Of a stretch of 50,150 nt of DNA, positions 15,429 to 25,458 are shown piece by piece. The DNA is from Atopobiaceae bacterium (GTDB lineage Bacteria > Actinomycetota > Coriobacteriia > Coriobacteriales > Atopobiaceae): positions 1 to 50,150 of the forward strand of contig JAFWIE010000142.1 in NCBI GenBank assembly GCA_017533825.1. The letters are read 5' to 3'. How positions within the stretch are numbered: position 1 is the first letter of the stretch; every line of letters starts with the position of its first letter. A program made the translations under genes and the position numbers. Below the pieces are notes generated by a model that did not search any database, was not told the origin of the DNA, and saw nothing but the letters and a program-made list of their open reading frames with translations.

Positions 15429-16142
15429 ATGGCTTCTACCACCAACAAGGTCCGGTACGGACTCTCTCGCGTCCACTATGCGCTGTACGACGAGGACAAT
15501 CGGACGTACGGCACTCCAAAGACGCTTGCGGGCGCGGTCAACATCACGTTCGACAACGAGGGTTCCCAGAACAACTTCTACGCCGACAACGTCATCTACT
15601 ACACCTCCAACAGCTCCGCCAGCGACACCGGCTCGCTCGAGCTTTCCGACATGACCGACGAGGCCATGATCGACCTGCTCGGGTACATCCGTGACGATAC
15701 CACCGGCGTCCTGTACGAGCCGACCACGGCAATCTACCCGACGTTCGCCCTTCTCTACCAGATCGAGGGCGACGGCAACGTGATGCGCGGCGTCCGCTAC
15801 AACGTCAAGCTCTCCCGCCCGTCCGAGGAGGCTGGCACCACCAGCGACTCCGTCGAGCCGAACACCAAGACGCTCAACTACACTGCGTCCGGTCGCGACT
15901 TCACCATCGACGGCGAGCCCGTCAACGTCCTCAAGTCCCACATCACCAACGCCGGAGACGACCTCGCCACGTTCAACGCATGGTTCACCCAGGTCGTCAT
16001 CCCCGGCACCGCAGTCACCACGACCAACACCGGCAACACAGGCACCGGCAACACAGGCACCGGCAACACAGGCACCGGCAACACAGGCACCGGCAACACA
16101 GGCACCGGCAACACAGGCACCGGCAACACGACCAACCCCTAA
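15429..16142 (+). CDS. major tail protein with repetitive C-terminus
   Basis: A 237-aa tail tube subunit. The body (residues 1-190) contains KVRYGLSRVHYALYDED, LAGAVNITFDNEGSQNNFYA, TGSLELSDMTDEAMIDLLGY and a typical late GRDFTIDGEP, matching phi13/HK97-type major tail proteins. The last about 40 residues are low-complexity: six GNTGT pentapeptides from a 15-bp tandem repeat. Repeat length could vary by slippage and alter surface tips along the tail. C-ending codons are strongly preferred, as in the capsid gene. A strong hairpin terminator lies after the stop. Confidence 0.85.
   Translation: MASTTNKVRYGLSRVHYALYDEDNRTYGTPKTLAGAVNITFDNEGSQNNFYADNVIYYTSNSSASDTGSLELSDMTDEAMIDLLGYIRDDTTGVLYEPTTAIYPTFALLYQIEGDGNVMRGVRYNVKLSRPSEEAGTTSDSVEPNTKTLNYTASGRDFTIDGEPVNVLKSHITNAGDDLATFNAWFTQVVIPGTAVTTTNTGNTGTGNTGTGNTGTGNTGTGNTGTGNTGTGNTTNP
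16032..16121 (+). repeat. six tandem 15-bp repeats (GNTGT)
   Basis: Unit GGCAACACAGGCACC occurs six times without change and is followed by a partial copy. It is in frame and encodes GNTGT pentapeptides at the end of the major tail protein. Perfect identity indicates recent expansion or ongoing slippage. Confidence 0.95.
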
Positions 16143-16176
16143 TCAAGACACGCGCTCACGTAGCGCACGCAACGAC

Positions 16177-16211
16177 GGCGCACTTCACGCTTCCGTGGAG
16201 TGCGCCCTTTT
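16177..16211 (+). terminator. terminator-like hairpin after major tail gene
   Basis: GGCGCACTTCAC (16177-16188) pairs with GTGGAGTGCGCC (16195-16206) over 12 bp with one T-G pair, loop GCTTCC, followed by CTTTTG. The stem is strong and the T-run short. It probably reduces expression of the chaperone genes relative to the abundant tail tube protein. Confidence 0.7.
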
Positions 16212-16238
16212 GTGTGCACTATTCGAAAGGTCGGACAA

Positions 16239-16688
16239 ATGGCAACCGTTGACTACGGACTAGGCGAGCAGGAGTTCAGGTGCACGGCATGGACGTGCGT
16301 CGTGTACGAGCAGGAGTTCCTCTCTGACCCATATGAACTCGTGACGGGCGACCTCATCGCCGACGTGATGGGCAAGGTCAAGATAAACGCCAACGAGTCG
16401 GTCATAGAGCTCACGGAGGACGGCGGCGTCGAGATTCTCGTGCAGGACTACACGCGCGACAACTGGAACGTCCAGCGCCGCGCACTGTGGGCGATGCTCA
16501 AGACGCAGGACGACATCGAATGCGGCAGGGGCCTTCACGCGAGCAGGGTGCCGTCGTACGTGGAGTGGTGCAGGACCCTCGTGGAGGCCGAGCCCGACAT
16601 GCGCGAGGTGTCGCTCGCGGTCGGCAACGAGCTGCAACGGGGGTTGTTTCGATCCGGAGCCGCTGCCTCCGGAAAAACCAGCGAGTAA
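16239..16688 (+). CDS. tail assembly chaperone (G-like)
   Basis: A 149-aa protein between major tail protein and tape measure, the universal place for chaperone G. ATG 16239 starts MATVDYGLGEQEFRCTAWTC. The body is mixed (IADVMGKVKINANESVIELT ... YVEWCRTLVEAEPDMREVSL). It ends GAAASGKTSE at TAA 16686. The +1 frame is open across its end and continues as the T part, so most ribosomes should make G and a few a G-T fusion that coats the tape measure. Confidence 0.78.
   Translation: MATVDYGLGEQEFRCTAWTCVVYEQEFLSDPYELVTGDLIADVMGKVKINANESVIELTEDGGVEILVQDYTRDNWNVQRRALWAMLKTQDDIECGRGLHASRVPSYVEWCRTLVEAEPDMREVSLAVGNELQRGLFRSGAAASGKTSE
16639..16677 (+). promoter_or_regulatory. programmed frameshift window for G-T fusion
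   Basis: The T frame is +1 (equivalently -2) relative to G, not the common -1. Two slippery sites fit. GGGGG at 16639-16643 allows a perfect -2 re-pairing of the Gly codon. AAAAA at 16673-16677 allows a perfect +1 re-pairing of the Lys AAA codon, after which the ribosome reads CCA. Both lie before the zero-frame TAA at 16686. Confidence 0.55.
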
Positions 16689-16878
16689 GAGGGGCCGGGA
16701 CAAGCTCCCCTACACGTCGATAGTGAACTCGGGTCTTGACCTTGGGCTTTCACTTCAGGACATTCGCGAGATGCCGTGGGGGCGTCTCGTGCTCATGCTA
16801 CAAGCGCGGGCGCAGTCATATGCCAAGGACGATGGCCCGAGGGAGGCCACTTGGGCAGAGGTGAGCGCCTGGATATAG
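16642..16878 (+). CDS. tail assembly chaperone, T part (frameshift product)
   Basis: This frame continues from G as FDPEPLPPEKPASKRGRDKL and then PYTSIVNSGLDLGLSLQDIR, ending at TAG 16876-16878 just before the tape measure ribosome binding site. The only ATG lies late (EMPWGRL), with no ribosome binding site, so expression by frameshifting from G is the natural explanation. Pro/Lys-rich linkers between G and T parts are typical. The start given is the frame entry, not an initiation codon. Confidence 0.65.
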   Translation, partial: GCFDPEPLPPEKPASKRGRDKLPYTSIVNSGLDLGLSLQDIREMPWGRLVLMLQARAQSYAKDDGPREATWAEVSAWI

Positions 16879-16887
16879 GAGGTATCC

Positions 16888-19800
16888 ATGGCAGAGTCCT
16901 ATCGCGGTCTTACCATCCGCATTGGCGGGGACACCACCGAGCTTCAGAAGGCGCTCAGGTCTGCGAACGGCGCAATATCCCAGACAAATCTTGAACTCAG
17001 GAATCTAGGCAGGGCGCTGAAGCTGGACCCTGCCAACATCCAGAACTACAACCTGCAGATGGGCTATCTCGCCAACAAGGCGTCGAACGTGTCGATGGCG
17101 CTCGCAAGGCTTCAGGACGCGCAGGACGAGATAGGCAAGAAGAAGATAAAGATAGACGGCGGCGAGACGACCGTGAGCGAAGCCGCCAAGGCCGTCACCG
17201 AGTACAGCAGCAGCATCGACAACGCTGCCGCCGAGGTGTCCATCCTCAAGACGAAGGTGAACCAACTCAACACGACGCTCGACTCCATGCACCTCGAGAT
17301 GCGCGAGCTCGGCGGCGACTTCGCGGAGATAAAGTCGTTCGAGATATCGAGCGCACTCGACATGGCGTCCGGCAAGAAGTCGATCGCCGACGTCATCAAG
17401 GAGTTCGAGAAGCTCGGTGGCGGCGTCGAGAAGACCAAGGGGCAGATAGAGTCGGTCAAGAGCAGCGTCCTGTCGATGAAGGACGCGTTCGTCGCCGACA
17501 TGAACGGCAACTTCAACGTCGACGCGATACGCGAGGTGTTCGAGAGCCTTCCCGACGTAATCAGGCCGAGCGCGAAGGCCATCGACGAGATGGTTGCGAA
17601 GATCAACAACATGGCCGACGAGAACAACGCGGCAGTGCTCAAGCAGGTCGCAGACGCAGAGAACCTCAAGAGCGAGTACATCTCGACGTACGACTCGGCA
17701 ATCAAGAAGATAAAGGATATCGAGTCAACCAGCAGCGTCACCGAACTCAAAAAGCTTGCCGCACTCGAGAAGGCGAAGGCAAGGCAAGATGCAAACGCGG
17801 CAAGCGAAGCCAGCCAAATCGACGAGCTGACCAAGAAGCGCGAGAATGCCGCAAGGAAGATCGCAGAACTCACCGAGAAGCAAAAGAGCCAAGGCGACGA
17901 CGCGCCGGAAGAGAAGCAGAAGGAGCTCATTGACGAACTCGCGGCTGCTGAAAACGACAGGATTGCCGCCGAGAAAAAAATATCGGAGATACAGAGCACA
18001 CAGAGGGACCTACAAAACAAAACCAACATCGCGCAGATGGAGTACGACAACGCACGTACGAAAAATGCCCAAAGGATTGCCGACGAGTATGCGTCCGCCC
18101 AATCCAAGCTAGACGACTTGGCGCAGAAGTTCGCCGACGCACAGGAAAAGGCAAGTGCGAGCGCCATGGACACGGGCAAGAGCATCTCCGAGATATTCTC
18201 CAACCTCAAGGACAACCTGCCTGACCTGAGCACCCAACTGTTCAACGCGGCAAGCGGGACGAGCGACCCGAAGTTCATCAAGCAGTCGCTCGAAGACATG
18301 TCCGAGGAGCTCGGTCTCAGCTCCGCAGAGGCCGAGAGGTTCGTCGCGGCCATCGAGAGCCTTGTCGTGAAGTTCGCCGTCGCAGACCAAGAGCTGAAGG
18401 ACATGGAGCAGGTCGAGGCGTTCGAGGACCTCGTGACGAAGATTCAGGCGACCAAGGCCGAGATAGAGAGCATCGGCAAGGCGTTGTCGAACATGCACGC
18501 GCCATCGCAGCTCATGTTGGAGATGACCAAGCTTACGGAGAGCTCGAAGGAGTTGGAGCAGTCGTACAAGACGCTCATGAGCACCGGAGACACGCTGTCC
18601 GACATGTTCAAGGCCAATCCCGATGACGCGGAGGCGATAACCGCCGCAATGAAGGCGTACTCCGCAGCGGAGCAGGTCGCAGTCGAAAACGCGGCGATGC
18701 TGAACCAGAAGCTCGAGTCGTTCGACGCAGATCAGATAGCCGACGTGACCGACACGACGAAATCTGCCACGAAACAGCTCATCGACGCGGCAGAGGCCGC
18801 GCAACAGGCGAGCGTCGAGCATGCCAAGTACTCGGGTGAGCTCGACGACGCAAGGGACCACCTCGCGCAGCTCACTAGCACCCAGAAGACGTCGATCAAG
18901 AGCAGCGACGAGATGAAGGCGAAGACCGAAGAAATCGCCGAGCAAATCACCAAGTACCGCGCGAGGGTGAGCGAACTCGAGCGTGCGGTCTCGGAGACCG
19001 CAATCGCCAACAAAGAGGCCCAAGACGCACTCGAGGGCGCGAGGATGCGCAAGGAGTACGAGGAGGCCGCTGCTGGCGCGAAGATGTGGGAGTCCGAGGT
19101 CCGCAAGGCCGTCAAGGCGAGCCAAGAGGCACAGTCGAACCAAGCGGTGCTCAAGGTGGTCGGAGACACCAGCGAGATAGACAGGCTCGGCGAGGAGCTC
19201 ACCGCCGCAATAGGCAGGGCAAACGCGCTCAAGTCCGCGATGGAGTTCGACCCGACGAACATGGAGCTCGCACGGCAGAAGGCCGCAGCGTATGCCGACG
19301 CCGCAGACATGGCGAAGCAGAGGACGGAGCTCATACAGCAGGCCATATCGAAGATGGACCCGGACAAACTCGACCAGCTTCGCGAGAAGTACGGTTCCGT
19401 GTCAAACGCGGTGTCACAGACGTCGAAGGTGGCGGAAGACCTCGGAACCGATGTCGCAAAGGCGAGGGTACAGCTCGAGAGCCTCGTCTCCGGGGACGAG
19501 TTCGACGGCATGAGAACCGACATACTCAACACGTCGCGAAGCTTCGAGGGAGACCTCACGCCAGCCGTCTCCGAGGCGAGGAACAGGCTCATACAGCTCG
19601 AGGCAGCGCTTGAGTCCGCGCTTGCAGACAAGAGTGACGCGGCCATAGTCCGCGTGTTCGAGCAGATGCGCGACGCCGCCGCAGACACGGAAAGGCAGTT
19701 CAAGGAACTGAAGAACCCCCAGATAAAGGTCGACGACGCCGCGTTCATGCAGGCGGTCGACATGATGGGTCAGGCGGCTGAGCGTGCGGGACAGCGCATA

Positions 19801-22800
19801 GTCGAGTCAGCGAACACCATCGACTCGGCATACCGCGACATGCGAAAGACCGTCAACGCGTCGGAACAGGAGTTCGACGCGCTAAGGGACAAGGCGATAG
19901 AGTTCTCGCAGACGCACATCACGAGCGCCGACACGATTCTCGAGATCGAGTCGCTCGGCGGACAGATGGGTCTTGCCGCATCGGCGATGCAGGAGTTCGG
20001 CGAGACCGTGTCAAACCTCGACATCGCCACCGACATGAACGCCGACGAGCTCGCCCTGAAGATGGGCCAGCTCGAGAACGTCATGAGCGACTTCGACGAC
20101 ACGCAGTTCTCGAACGCGGCGGACGCGGTCGTTCGACTGGGCAACAACATGGCCGCTCAGGAGTCCAGCATCATCAACGTCGCACAGCGAATGTCGTCGG
20201 TCGCAAGCGTCGCGCAGATGACCACCCCGGATCTTTTCGCATGGAGCGCGGCGATCGCCAGCACGGGACAACGCAGCGAATCCGCAGCGACCGCAATCAC
20301 GAACACGATCACGGGAATATCCTCCGCAGTGGCATCGGGCGGCAAGGACCTCGCGCAGTTCGCGAACATCGCGGGCATGAGCGCCGACGAATTTGCCGAG
20401 GCGTGGAGGTCGAACCCGAGTGACGCGCTCAAGGCGTTCATCGAGGGACTCGCGAACCTCAGCGACTCCAACACCGACGCGATAACCGCGCTCGAGAACA
20501 TGGGCATATCGTCAGTCAGGCAGGAGACCGCGCTGCTCGGACTCACCACCACGGTCGACAACCTCGATGACGCGCTCACCATGTCGAACGACGCATGGAA
20601 CGGCGTGGGCGACGCATGGGGCGACGCAGGCGACGCGGCAATCGAGGCGCAGAACAAGTCGGAGGGATTCTCCGGTGCGCTCGGCGTGCTGAGCAACAAC
20701 GTCAACAACCTCTCCGCGACCCTTGGCGAGGGACTCGTGGCGCCGATGCAGGTCCTCTCCACGGTGCTGTCCGGCCTCACCAACGTGCTCGACTCCATGA
20801 GCGGCCCGATGAAGACCGCCGTGGTGTCAATCGGCGCGATGGTCGCAGCAGCCGGTGCAGTCACTCCGGTGGTGCAGACACTCACCAAGGGATACCGCGA
20901 CCTGTACTCCAAGATAGCGAACGTCATAACCACGGCCAAGGCGAGTGCCGAGGCGTCTGCCGTGAGCAAGGCGGCTCTCGACACCGAGGCTGCGAGCATG
21001 GCGGCGAACACCACAGCCACAGACAAGAACACCGCGTCGAAGGCCGCGAACGCAACTGCGGACGCCGCTGGCGCCGTGGCCGACGGCGAGGCGGCTGCTG
21101 CCGAGGCGCTTGACACGGCGAGCACGACGGCGAACACCGCCGCGACCGACGCCAACACCGCGTCGAAGGCCGCGAACGCGACTGCAAACACGGCGCTCGT
21201 GGCGTCGCTCGGACCGGTGGCCCTCGCGCTCACTGCGCTCACGTTCGTGGTCGGTGCGGCGATAAGCTCAATGGCAGACTTCGCCCAGAAGGCCGAGGAC
21301 CAGCGCATCGTCACCGAGGAGCTAGGCTCCGTGATGCAAAGCTCAAGGAACGCATACCAGAGCTACAGGGACGAGATAGCCAGCACCAGCACGGCGATGA
21401 TGGACCTCAAGGACAAGATAGACGAGACGCGCCATGCGTATGCAGAGCAGGTCAAGCAGATGAAGGAGGACTGGGGCGACATCGGTGTCGACGAGGCGAA
21501 GCTTGACTCATACGTGAGCTCGATGGAGAAGCTGTCCGGAGGGTCGAGGCTCACGTCGAACCAGCTCGCAGAGCTTCGCAACGCGGTGCGACAGTTCAAC
21601 GACGTGACCGGGTCGTCCATAAGCATCATCGACGACGAGACCGGCAAGCTCAGCCTGAACGCCGACCAGCTTCGTGACGTCGCAGCCGCGCACAAGGAGC
21701 AGTTGGAGCAGCAGCAGGCACAGGAGGACTACAACACGCACCTCGAGAGGCAGCGTGAGCTCGAGGACGAGCTTGCCGCCGCGGAGAAGGAGCTGAGGGA
21801 CGCACAGGACGACCTCAACGCCGCCCAAAGCGAGAGGACCAAGTCATCGAGCGCATATCTCGGAATCGTGGGCTCGACAAGCTCCGAGCTCGGCACGTTC
21901 AACACCGCGACGATGACGGCCACCGACACGATGCAGGGGTACTCGTCCCGCGTGACGGACGCCAATAACCGAGTCAACGAGCTCAAGAGCGAACTCGCGA
22001 GCGTCAACAACGCGCTTGACAACTCGGCGGTCGTGGCCGGACAGGCGGGCCATCAGTTCGACACCATCGAAGCCGCGCTCGAGGCGGCGGGCGTCAGCAC
22101 GAAGGAGTACTCCAAGCTCTCCGAGGACGAGATGGCCGACGTCGCGGCTGCGTTCGAGCGTGGCGGCAAGACCATAGAGGCCCTCGCGGAGGCGCTTGCG
22201 AAGTACGGCATATCCGTGAAGGGATTCGCGTCTGACGCGCAAAGCGCGGCGGATGCGGCCAAGTCCATATCGGACGAGATGGTCACCGAGCACAAGCGGC
22301 AACTAGAGGACGACTACAACAACCTCAAGCGAAGCCTTGACAACGACTACGACCTTCTGAAGAAGCAATACGACGCCGACTACAAGGCCCAGCAGAAGGC
22401 GTTCGACGACGAATACAAGGCCCAGCAGAAGGCTTATGACGCAGAGTACAAGGCTCAACAAAAACAGCTAGACGAGATATACAAAGCTCAGCAAAAAGCC
22501 TTCGACAAGGAATACAAGGCTGCTCAAAAGGCTTATGACAAGAAGTACAAGGAATACCAGAAGCAGCTCGACAAGGAATACAAGGCTAGGCAAAAACAGC
22601 TAGACGAGATATACGATAATTACAAAGACAAGCTCGACGACGAGTATGACGCCCTGAAGGACGCGAACGACGACAAGCTCCAAGCCATGAAGGACGCCCA
22701 TGCCAAGGAGCAGGCAGAGCTCAAGAAAAAGCTAGACGCGCTATACAACCAGAGAAAGAAGTCCTACGACAAGGAGTACAAGGCATACCAGAAGGCCAAC

Positions 22801-25455
22801 GACAGGCAGCTCAAGGAGCTGAAGAAGTCGCAGTCGAAAGAGGTCGACGCGTTCAAGGACGCCACGTCGAAGCGCATAGCAGAGATAAAGCGCGAATACG
22901 ACGCGAGGAAGAAGACGCTCGAGGACACGGACGGCACCAAGCCGATAGACAAGCAGATAGAGGCGCTCAAGAGCCAGACAAAGGCCGAGCAGGACGCCAT
23001 CAAGCAGCAGGAGCAAGAGGAGAAGAAGGCGGAGCTCGAGAAGGCGCTCAGGCAGGCCAAGACGCGCAAGACCCGCCAAGAGGCCGAGAAGGCCCTGAAC
23101 GACTACCTTGCGGAGCTTGCGCAGGAGGCGAGGGAGGCCGAGCGCGAGGCGGAGATAGAGCGGCTCGAGGACCAGAAGGAAGTCGTCAAGGACAAGCTCG
23201 ACATAAAGAAGGACGCGCTAGACCAAGAACGCGATGCCGTCATAGAGGCATACGAGAAGCAGCGGGACATCGAGCTGGAAGGCATAGAGCTCACGCAGGA
23301 AGAGGCGTACGAGAAGCTCAAGGAGAGCCTGGACGGCCAGAACGAGCTGTACAAAGAAAAGAACGACTCCAAGCTCGCCACCTACAAGGAGAGTCTTGAC
23401 GCACAACTAGAGGCACTGAAGGCGCTGCATGCGGCAGAGGAGGATGAGTACAAGAAAAAGCTCGATGCCGACCTCGCCGCGCTCAAGGGCAGCAACGACG
23501 GAAAGCTCACCGTGATGAAGGAGAACCACACGGCTGAGTTGGAAACCTTAAAAGAACAGCAAACTGAAAAGCTAGAGCTTTACAAGGAAAACCAGCAGGT
23601 CGAGCTGGAAGCCATAAAGGAGAACCAGACGACCCAGCTCGAAGCCCTCAAGACCTCCCAACAGGAAGCCCTTCAGACCACCAAGGACAATCAGCAGGCC
23701 GCACTCCAAGCACTCAAGGACAGCCAGCAGGTCGAGCTACAGGCGTTGAAGGATTGGCAGCAGGCCGAGCTTGACGCAATCAAGCAAGGCAACGAGGACA
23801 AGCTGCTCGAGAAGAAGCGTGCGAACGAGGACGACCTGAACGAGTTCAAGGCGGGACTCGACAACATGACCACGGCGACAGACCAGGCCGTTGCCAAGGA
23901 ACAAGAGACGAACGACGCCATCGCCAACATCCGCACGAGTATGAAGGACATACTCCAAGGATTGTGGAAAGACCATCAGATATCGACGCAAGAGTACCTC
24001 AACGCGATGAACGGCATGCCCGGCTCCATCAAGGCGATATTCGACGAGATGGGAATCAACACGGATACCGGGCTGCAGGCCATCGCGAAGAAGATGTATG
24101 ACGAGGGCACGTTATCGAAGGAGCAGTACAACAACGTAATGCTTGGCCTTCCCGGCTCCCTTGATGCCATATACACGGAGATGGGCCTCAAGACCGCAGA
24201 GAAGCTTGGCATGCTTCGTGACGACATGGGGACGAAGGGCGAGGAGGGCAAGAACAAGTTCCTCGACATGGTCAAGAAGCTCGAGACCGAGGTCCCCGCG
24301 TCCATGGACGCCACGAACATGAGCTTGCAGCAGAAGCTCGCCATCGCATCCGGCATATATGGCACTGGCGGCAAGGAGATGCGCAAGAGGCTCAAGACAG
24401 AGGTGGACAAGACCAAGGGTGACTCGGAGGACGCGGCGAAGAACGCGACAAACGCATTCGCCAACGGACTCGACCCCGAGATAGTGAAGAACGCGGCAAG
24501 GACCAAGATAGGCGATGCCGCAAAGAAGGGCGTTGACGAGGGACTCGACATAAACTCACCGTCGCGCGAGATGGAGCAGCGTGGAGAATACACCGTCGAG
24601 GGATTCGTCAACGGCATGGAGGGTGCGAGAAGCAGGGTAGAGACCGCAAGCACCGACATAGCCGACTTCGTCAAGGACAAGTTCGGCGAGGTGGATGCCA
24701 CCGAATACGGCGACGACGCGGTCGACACGTTCGCAAGGGGAATGGACTCTCGCGCAGGCGACGTCAAGAGGTCTGCGGGTGACATCGCCGACGCTGTCGA
24801 GAACCCGTTGGACGACCTCGACACGAGCGGATACGGACACGACGTCGTCGACGAGTACAGCGGGGCGATAAGGTCCAAGAGCAACGATGCGTACAACGCG
24901 GCAAAGGACGTGGCAGATGACGCCGCAGACGGCATAGACAGCTCGAACTCGTGGGCCAACTCGTCCGGATGGGACTTCGGAAACAACTTCAGGCAAGGAC
25001 TCGAAGACGCCAGGCAAGGCATCATCAACACCGCTTGGGACATAGCGAACGACATAGCGGACATCCTCCATCACACGACTCCCGAGAAGGGCCCCCTCAA
25101 GGACGACAACCGATGGGGCTCCGACTTCATACAGAACCTCATCGACGGCATGCGCAAGAGGGAGAGCGACCTGCTCAGGCAGACAAGGCGCATGGCGGAC
25201 ATAGTGCAGGACGGGTTCGACCCGACGCTCACCGTAGACGCCGCATACGAGGCAATCGACTCGATTCACAGCGGCGAGGCACGCAGGGCGGCAAGGACGA
25301 TGTCGATAGCGCAGGGAGCGCAGAGCAACCAGACTGTAAACGTAAACGTGTCACTCTCGGACGTCACCATTCGCGAGGACGCAGACATAAGGAAGCTTGC
25401 CGAGCAGATAGCGGCGCTCACGCGTCGCCAGTCGGCTGCTTCGATGAGGTGGTAG
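16888..25455 (+). CDS. tape measure protein, 2855 aa
   Basis: The largest gene of the window. It starts at ATG 16888 after AGGAGGT. It begins MAESYRGLTIRIGGDTTELQ, a common opening of tape measure proteins, followed by long coiled coils. A second copy of the measuring motif (VLKVVGDTSEIDRLGEELTA) is near residue 750. A TMP core domain follows at about 1000-1300 (AAERAGQRIVESANTIDSAY ... IASTGQRSESAATAITNTI). Hydrophobic segments lie near 1310-1330 and 1430-1465. Residues about 1805-2330 are Lys/Glu/Gln coiled coil with YKAQQKAFD-like repeats and use more A-rich codons than the rest. At about 1.5 angstrom per residue the tail would be around 400 nm. The C-terminus carries INSPSREME. No peptidase or lytic domain was recognised. 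Confidence 0.92.
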   Translation: MAESYRGLTIRIGGDTTELQKALRSANGAISQTNLELRNLGRALKLDPANIQNYNLQMGYLANKASNVSMALARLQDAQDEIGKKKIKIDGGETTVSEAAKAVTEYSSSIDNAAAEVSILKTKVNQLNTTLDSMHLEMRELGGDFAEIKSFEISSALDMASGKKSIADVIKEFEKLGGGVEKTKGQIESVKSSVLSMKDAFVADMNGNFNVDAIREVFESLPDVIRPSAKAIDEMVAKINNMADENNAAVLKQVADAENLKSEYISTYDSAIKKIKDIESTSSVTELKKLAALEKAKARQDANAASEASQIDELTKKRENAARKIAELTEKQKSQGDDAPEEKQKELIDELAAAENDRIAAEKKISEIQSTQRDLQNKTNIAQMEYDNARTKNAQRIADEYASAQSKLDDLAQKFADAQEKASASAMDTGKSISEIFSNLKDNLPDLSTQLFNAASGTSDPKFIKQSLEDMSEELGLSSAEAERFVAAIESLVVKFAVADQELKDMEQVEAFEDLVTKIQATKAEIESIGKALSNMHAPSQLMLEMTKLTESSKELEQSYKTLMSTGDTLSDMFKANPDDAEAITAAMKAYSAAEQVAVENAAMLNQKLESFDADQIADVTDTTKSATKQLIDAAEAAQQASVEHAKYSGELDDARDHLAQLTSTQKTSIKSSDEMKAKTEEIAEQITKYRARVSELERAVSETAIANKEAQDALEGARMRKEYEEAAAGAKMWESEVRKAVKASQEAQSNQAVLKVVGDTSEIDRLGEELTAAIGRANALKSAMEFDPTNMELARQKAAAYADAADMAKQRTELIQQAISKMDPDKLDQLREKYGSVSNAVSQTSKVAEDLGTDVAKARVQLESLVSGDEFDGMRTDILNTSRSFEGDLTPAVSEARNRLIQLEAALESALADKSDAAIVRVFEQMRDAAADTERQFKELKNPQIKVDDAAFMQAVDMMGQAAERAGQRIVESANTIDSAYRDMRKTVNASEQEFDALRDKAIEFSQTHITSADTILEIESLGGQMGLAASAMQEFGETVSNLDIATDMNADELALKMGQLENVMSDFDDTQFSNAADAVVRLGNNMAAQESSIINVAQRMSSVASVAQMTTPDLFAWSAAIASTGQRSESAATAITNTITGISSAVASGGKDLAQFANIAGMSADEFAEAWRSNPSDALKAFIEGLANLSDSNTDAITALENMGISSVRQETALLGLTTTVDNLDDALTMSNDAWNGVGDAWGDAGDAAIEAQNKSEGFSGALGVLSNNVNNLSATLGEGLVAPMQVLSTVLSGLTNVLDSMSGPMKTAVVSIGAMVAAAGAVTPVVQTLTKGYRDLYSKIANVITTAKASAEASAVSKAALDTEAASMAANTTATDKNTASKAANATADAAGAVADGEAAAAEALDTASTTANTAATDANTASKAANATANTALVASLGPVALALTALTFVVGAAISSMADFAQKAEDQRIVTEELGSVMQSSRNAYQSYRDEIASTSTAMMDLKDKIDETRHAYAEQVKQMKEDWGDIGVDEAKLDSYVSSMEKLSGGSRLTSNQLAELRNAVRQFNDVTGSSISIIDDETGKLSLNADQLRDVAAAHKEQLEQQQAQEDYNTHLERQRELEDELAAAEKELRDAQDDLNAAQSERTKSSSAYLGIVGSTSSELGTFNTATMTATDTMQGYSSRVTDANNRVNELKSELASVNNALDNSAVVAGQAGHQFDTIEAALEAAGVSTKEYSKLSEDEMADVAAAFERGGKTIEALAEALAKYGISVKGFASDAQSAADAAKSISDEMVTEHKRQLEDDYNNLKRSLDNDYDLLKKQYDADYKAQQKAFDDEYKAQQKAYDAEYKAQQKQLDEIYKAQQKAFDKEYKAAQKAYDKKYKEYQKQLDKEYKARQKQLDEIYDNYKDKLDDEYDALKDANDDKLQAMKDAHAKEQAELKKKLDALYNQRKKSYDKEYKAYQKANDRQLKELKKSQSKEVDAFKDATSKRIAEIKREYDARKKTLEDTDGTKPIDKQIEALKSQTKAEQDAIKQQEQEEKKAELEKALRQAKTRKTRQEAEKALNDYLAELAQEAREAEREAEIERLEDQKEVVKDKLDIKKDALDQERDAVIEAYEKQRDIELEGIELTQEEAYEKLKESLDGQNELYKEKNDSKLATYKESLDAQLEALKALHAAEEDEYKKKLDADLAALKGSNDGKLTVMKENHTAELETLKEQQTEKLELYKENQQVELEAIKENQTTQLEALKTSQQEALQTTKDNQQAALQALKDSQQVELQALKDWQQAELDAIKQGNEDKLLEKKRANEDDLNEFKAGLDNMTTATDQAVAKEQETNDAIANIRTSMKDILQGLWKDHQISTQEYLNAMNGMPGSIKAIFDEMGINTDTGLQAIAKKMYDEGTLSKEQYNNVMLGLPGSLDAIYTEMGLKTAEKLGMLRDDMGTKGEEGKNKFLDMVKKLETEVPASMDATNMSLQQKLAIASGIYGTGGKEMRKRLKTEVDKTKGDSEDAAKNATNAFANGLDPEIVKNAARTKIGDAAKKGVDEGLDINSPSREMEQRGEYTVEGFVNGMEGARSRVETASTDIADFVKDKFGEVDATEYGDDAVDTFARGMDSRAGDVKRSAGDIADAVENPLDDLDTSGYGHDVVDEYSGAIRSKSNDAYNAAKDVADDAADGIDSSNSWANSSGWDFGNNFRQGLEDARQGIINTAWDIANDIADILHHTTPEKGPLKDDNRWGSDFIQNLIDGMRKRESDLLRQTRRMADIVQDGFDPTLTVDAAYEAIDSIHSGEARRAARTMSIAQGAQSNQTVNVNVSLSDVTIREDADIRKLAEQIAALTRRQSAASMRW

Positions 25456-25458
25456 CAA

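Noticed and set aside
16673..16690. Canonical -1 frameshift at the A-run for the tail chaperone
   Set aside because: The -1 frame meets a stop after about 15 codons (TAG near 16730) and lacks the T-like sequence; the T protein is in the +1/-2 frame.
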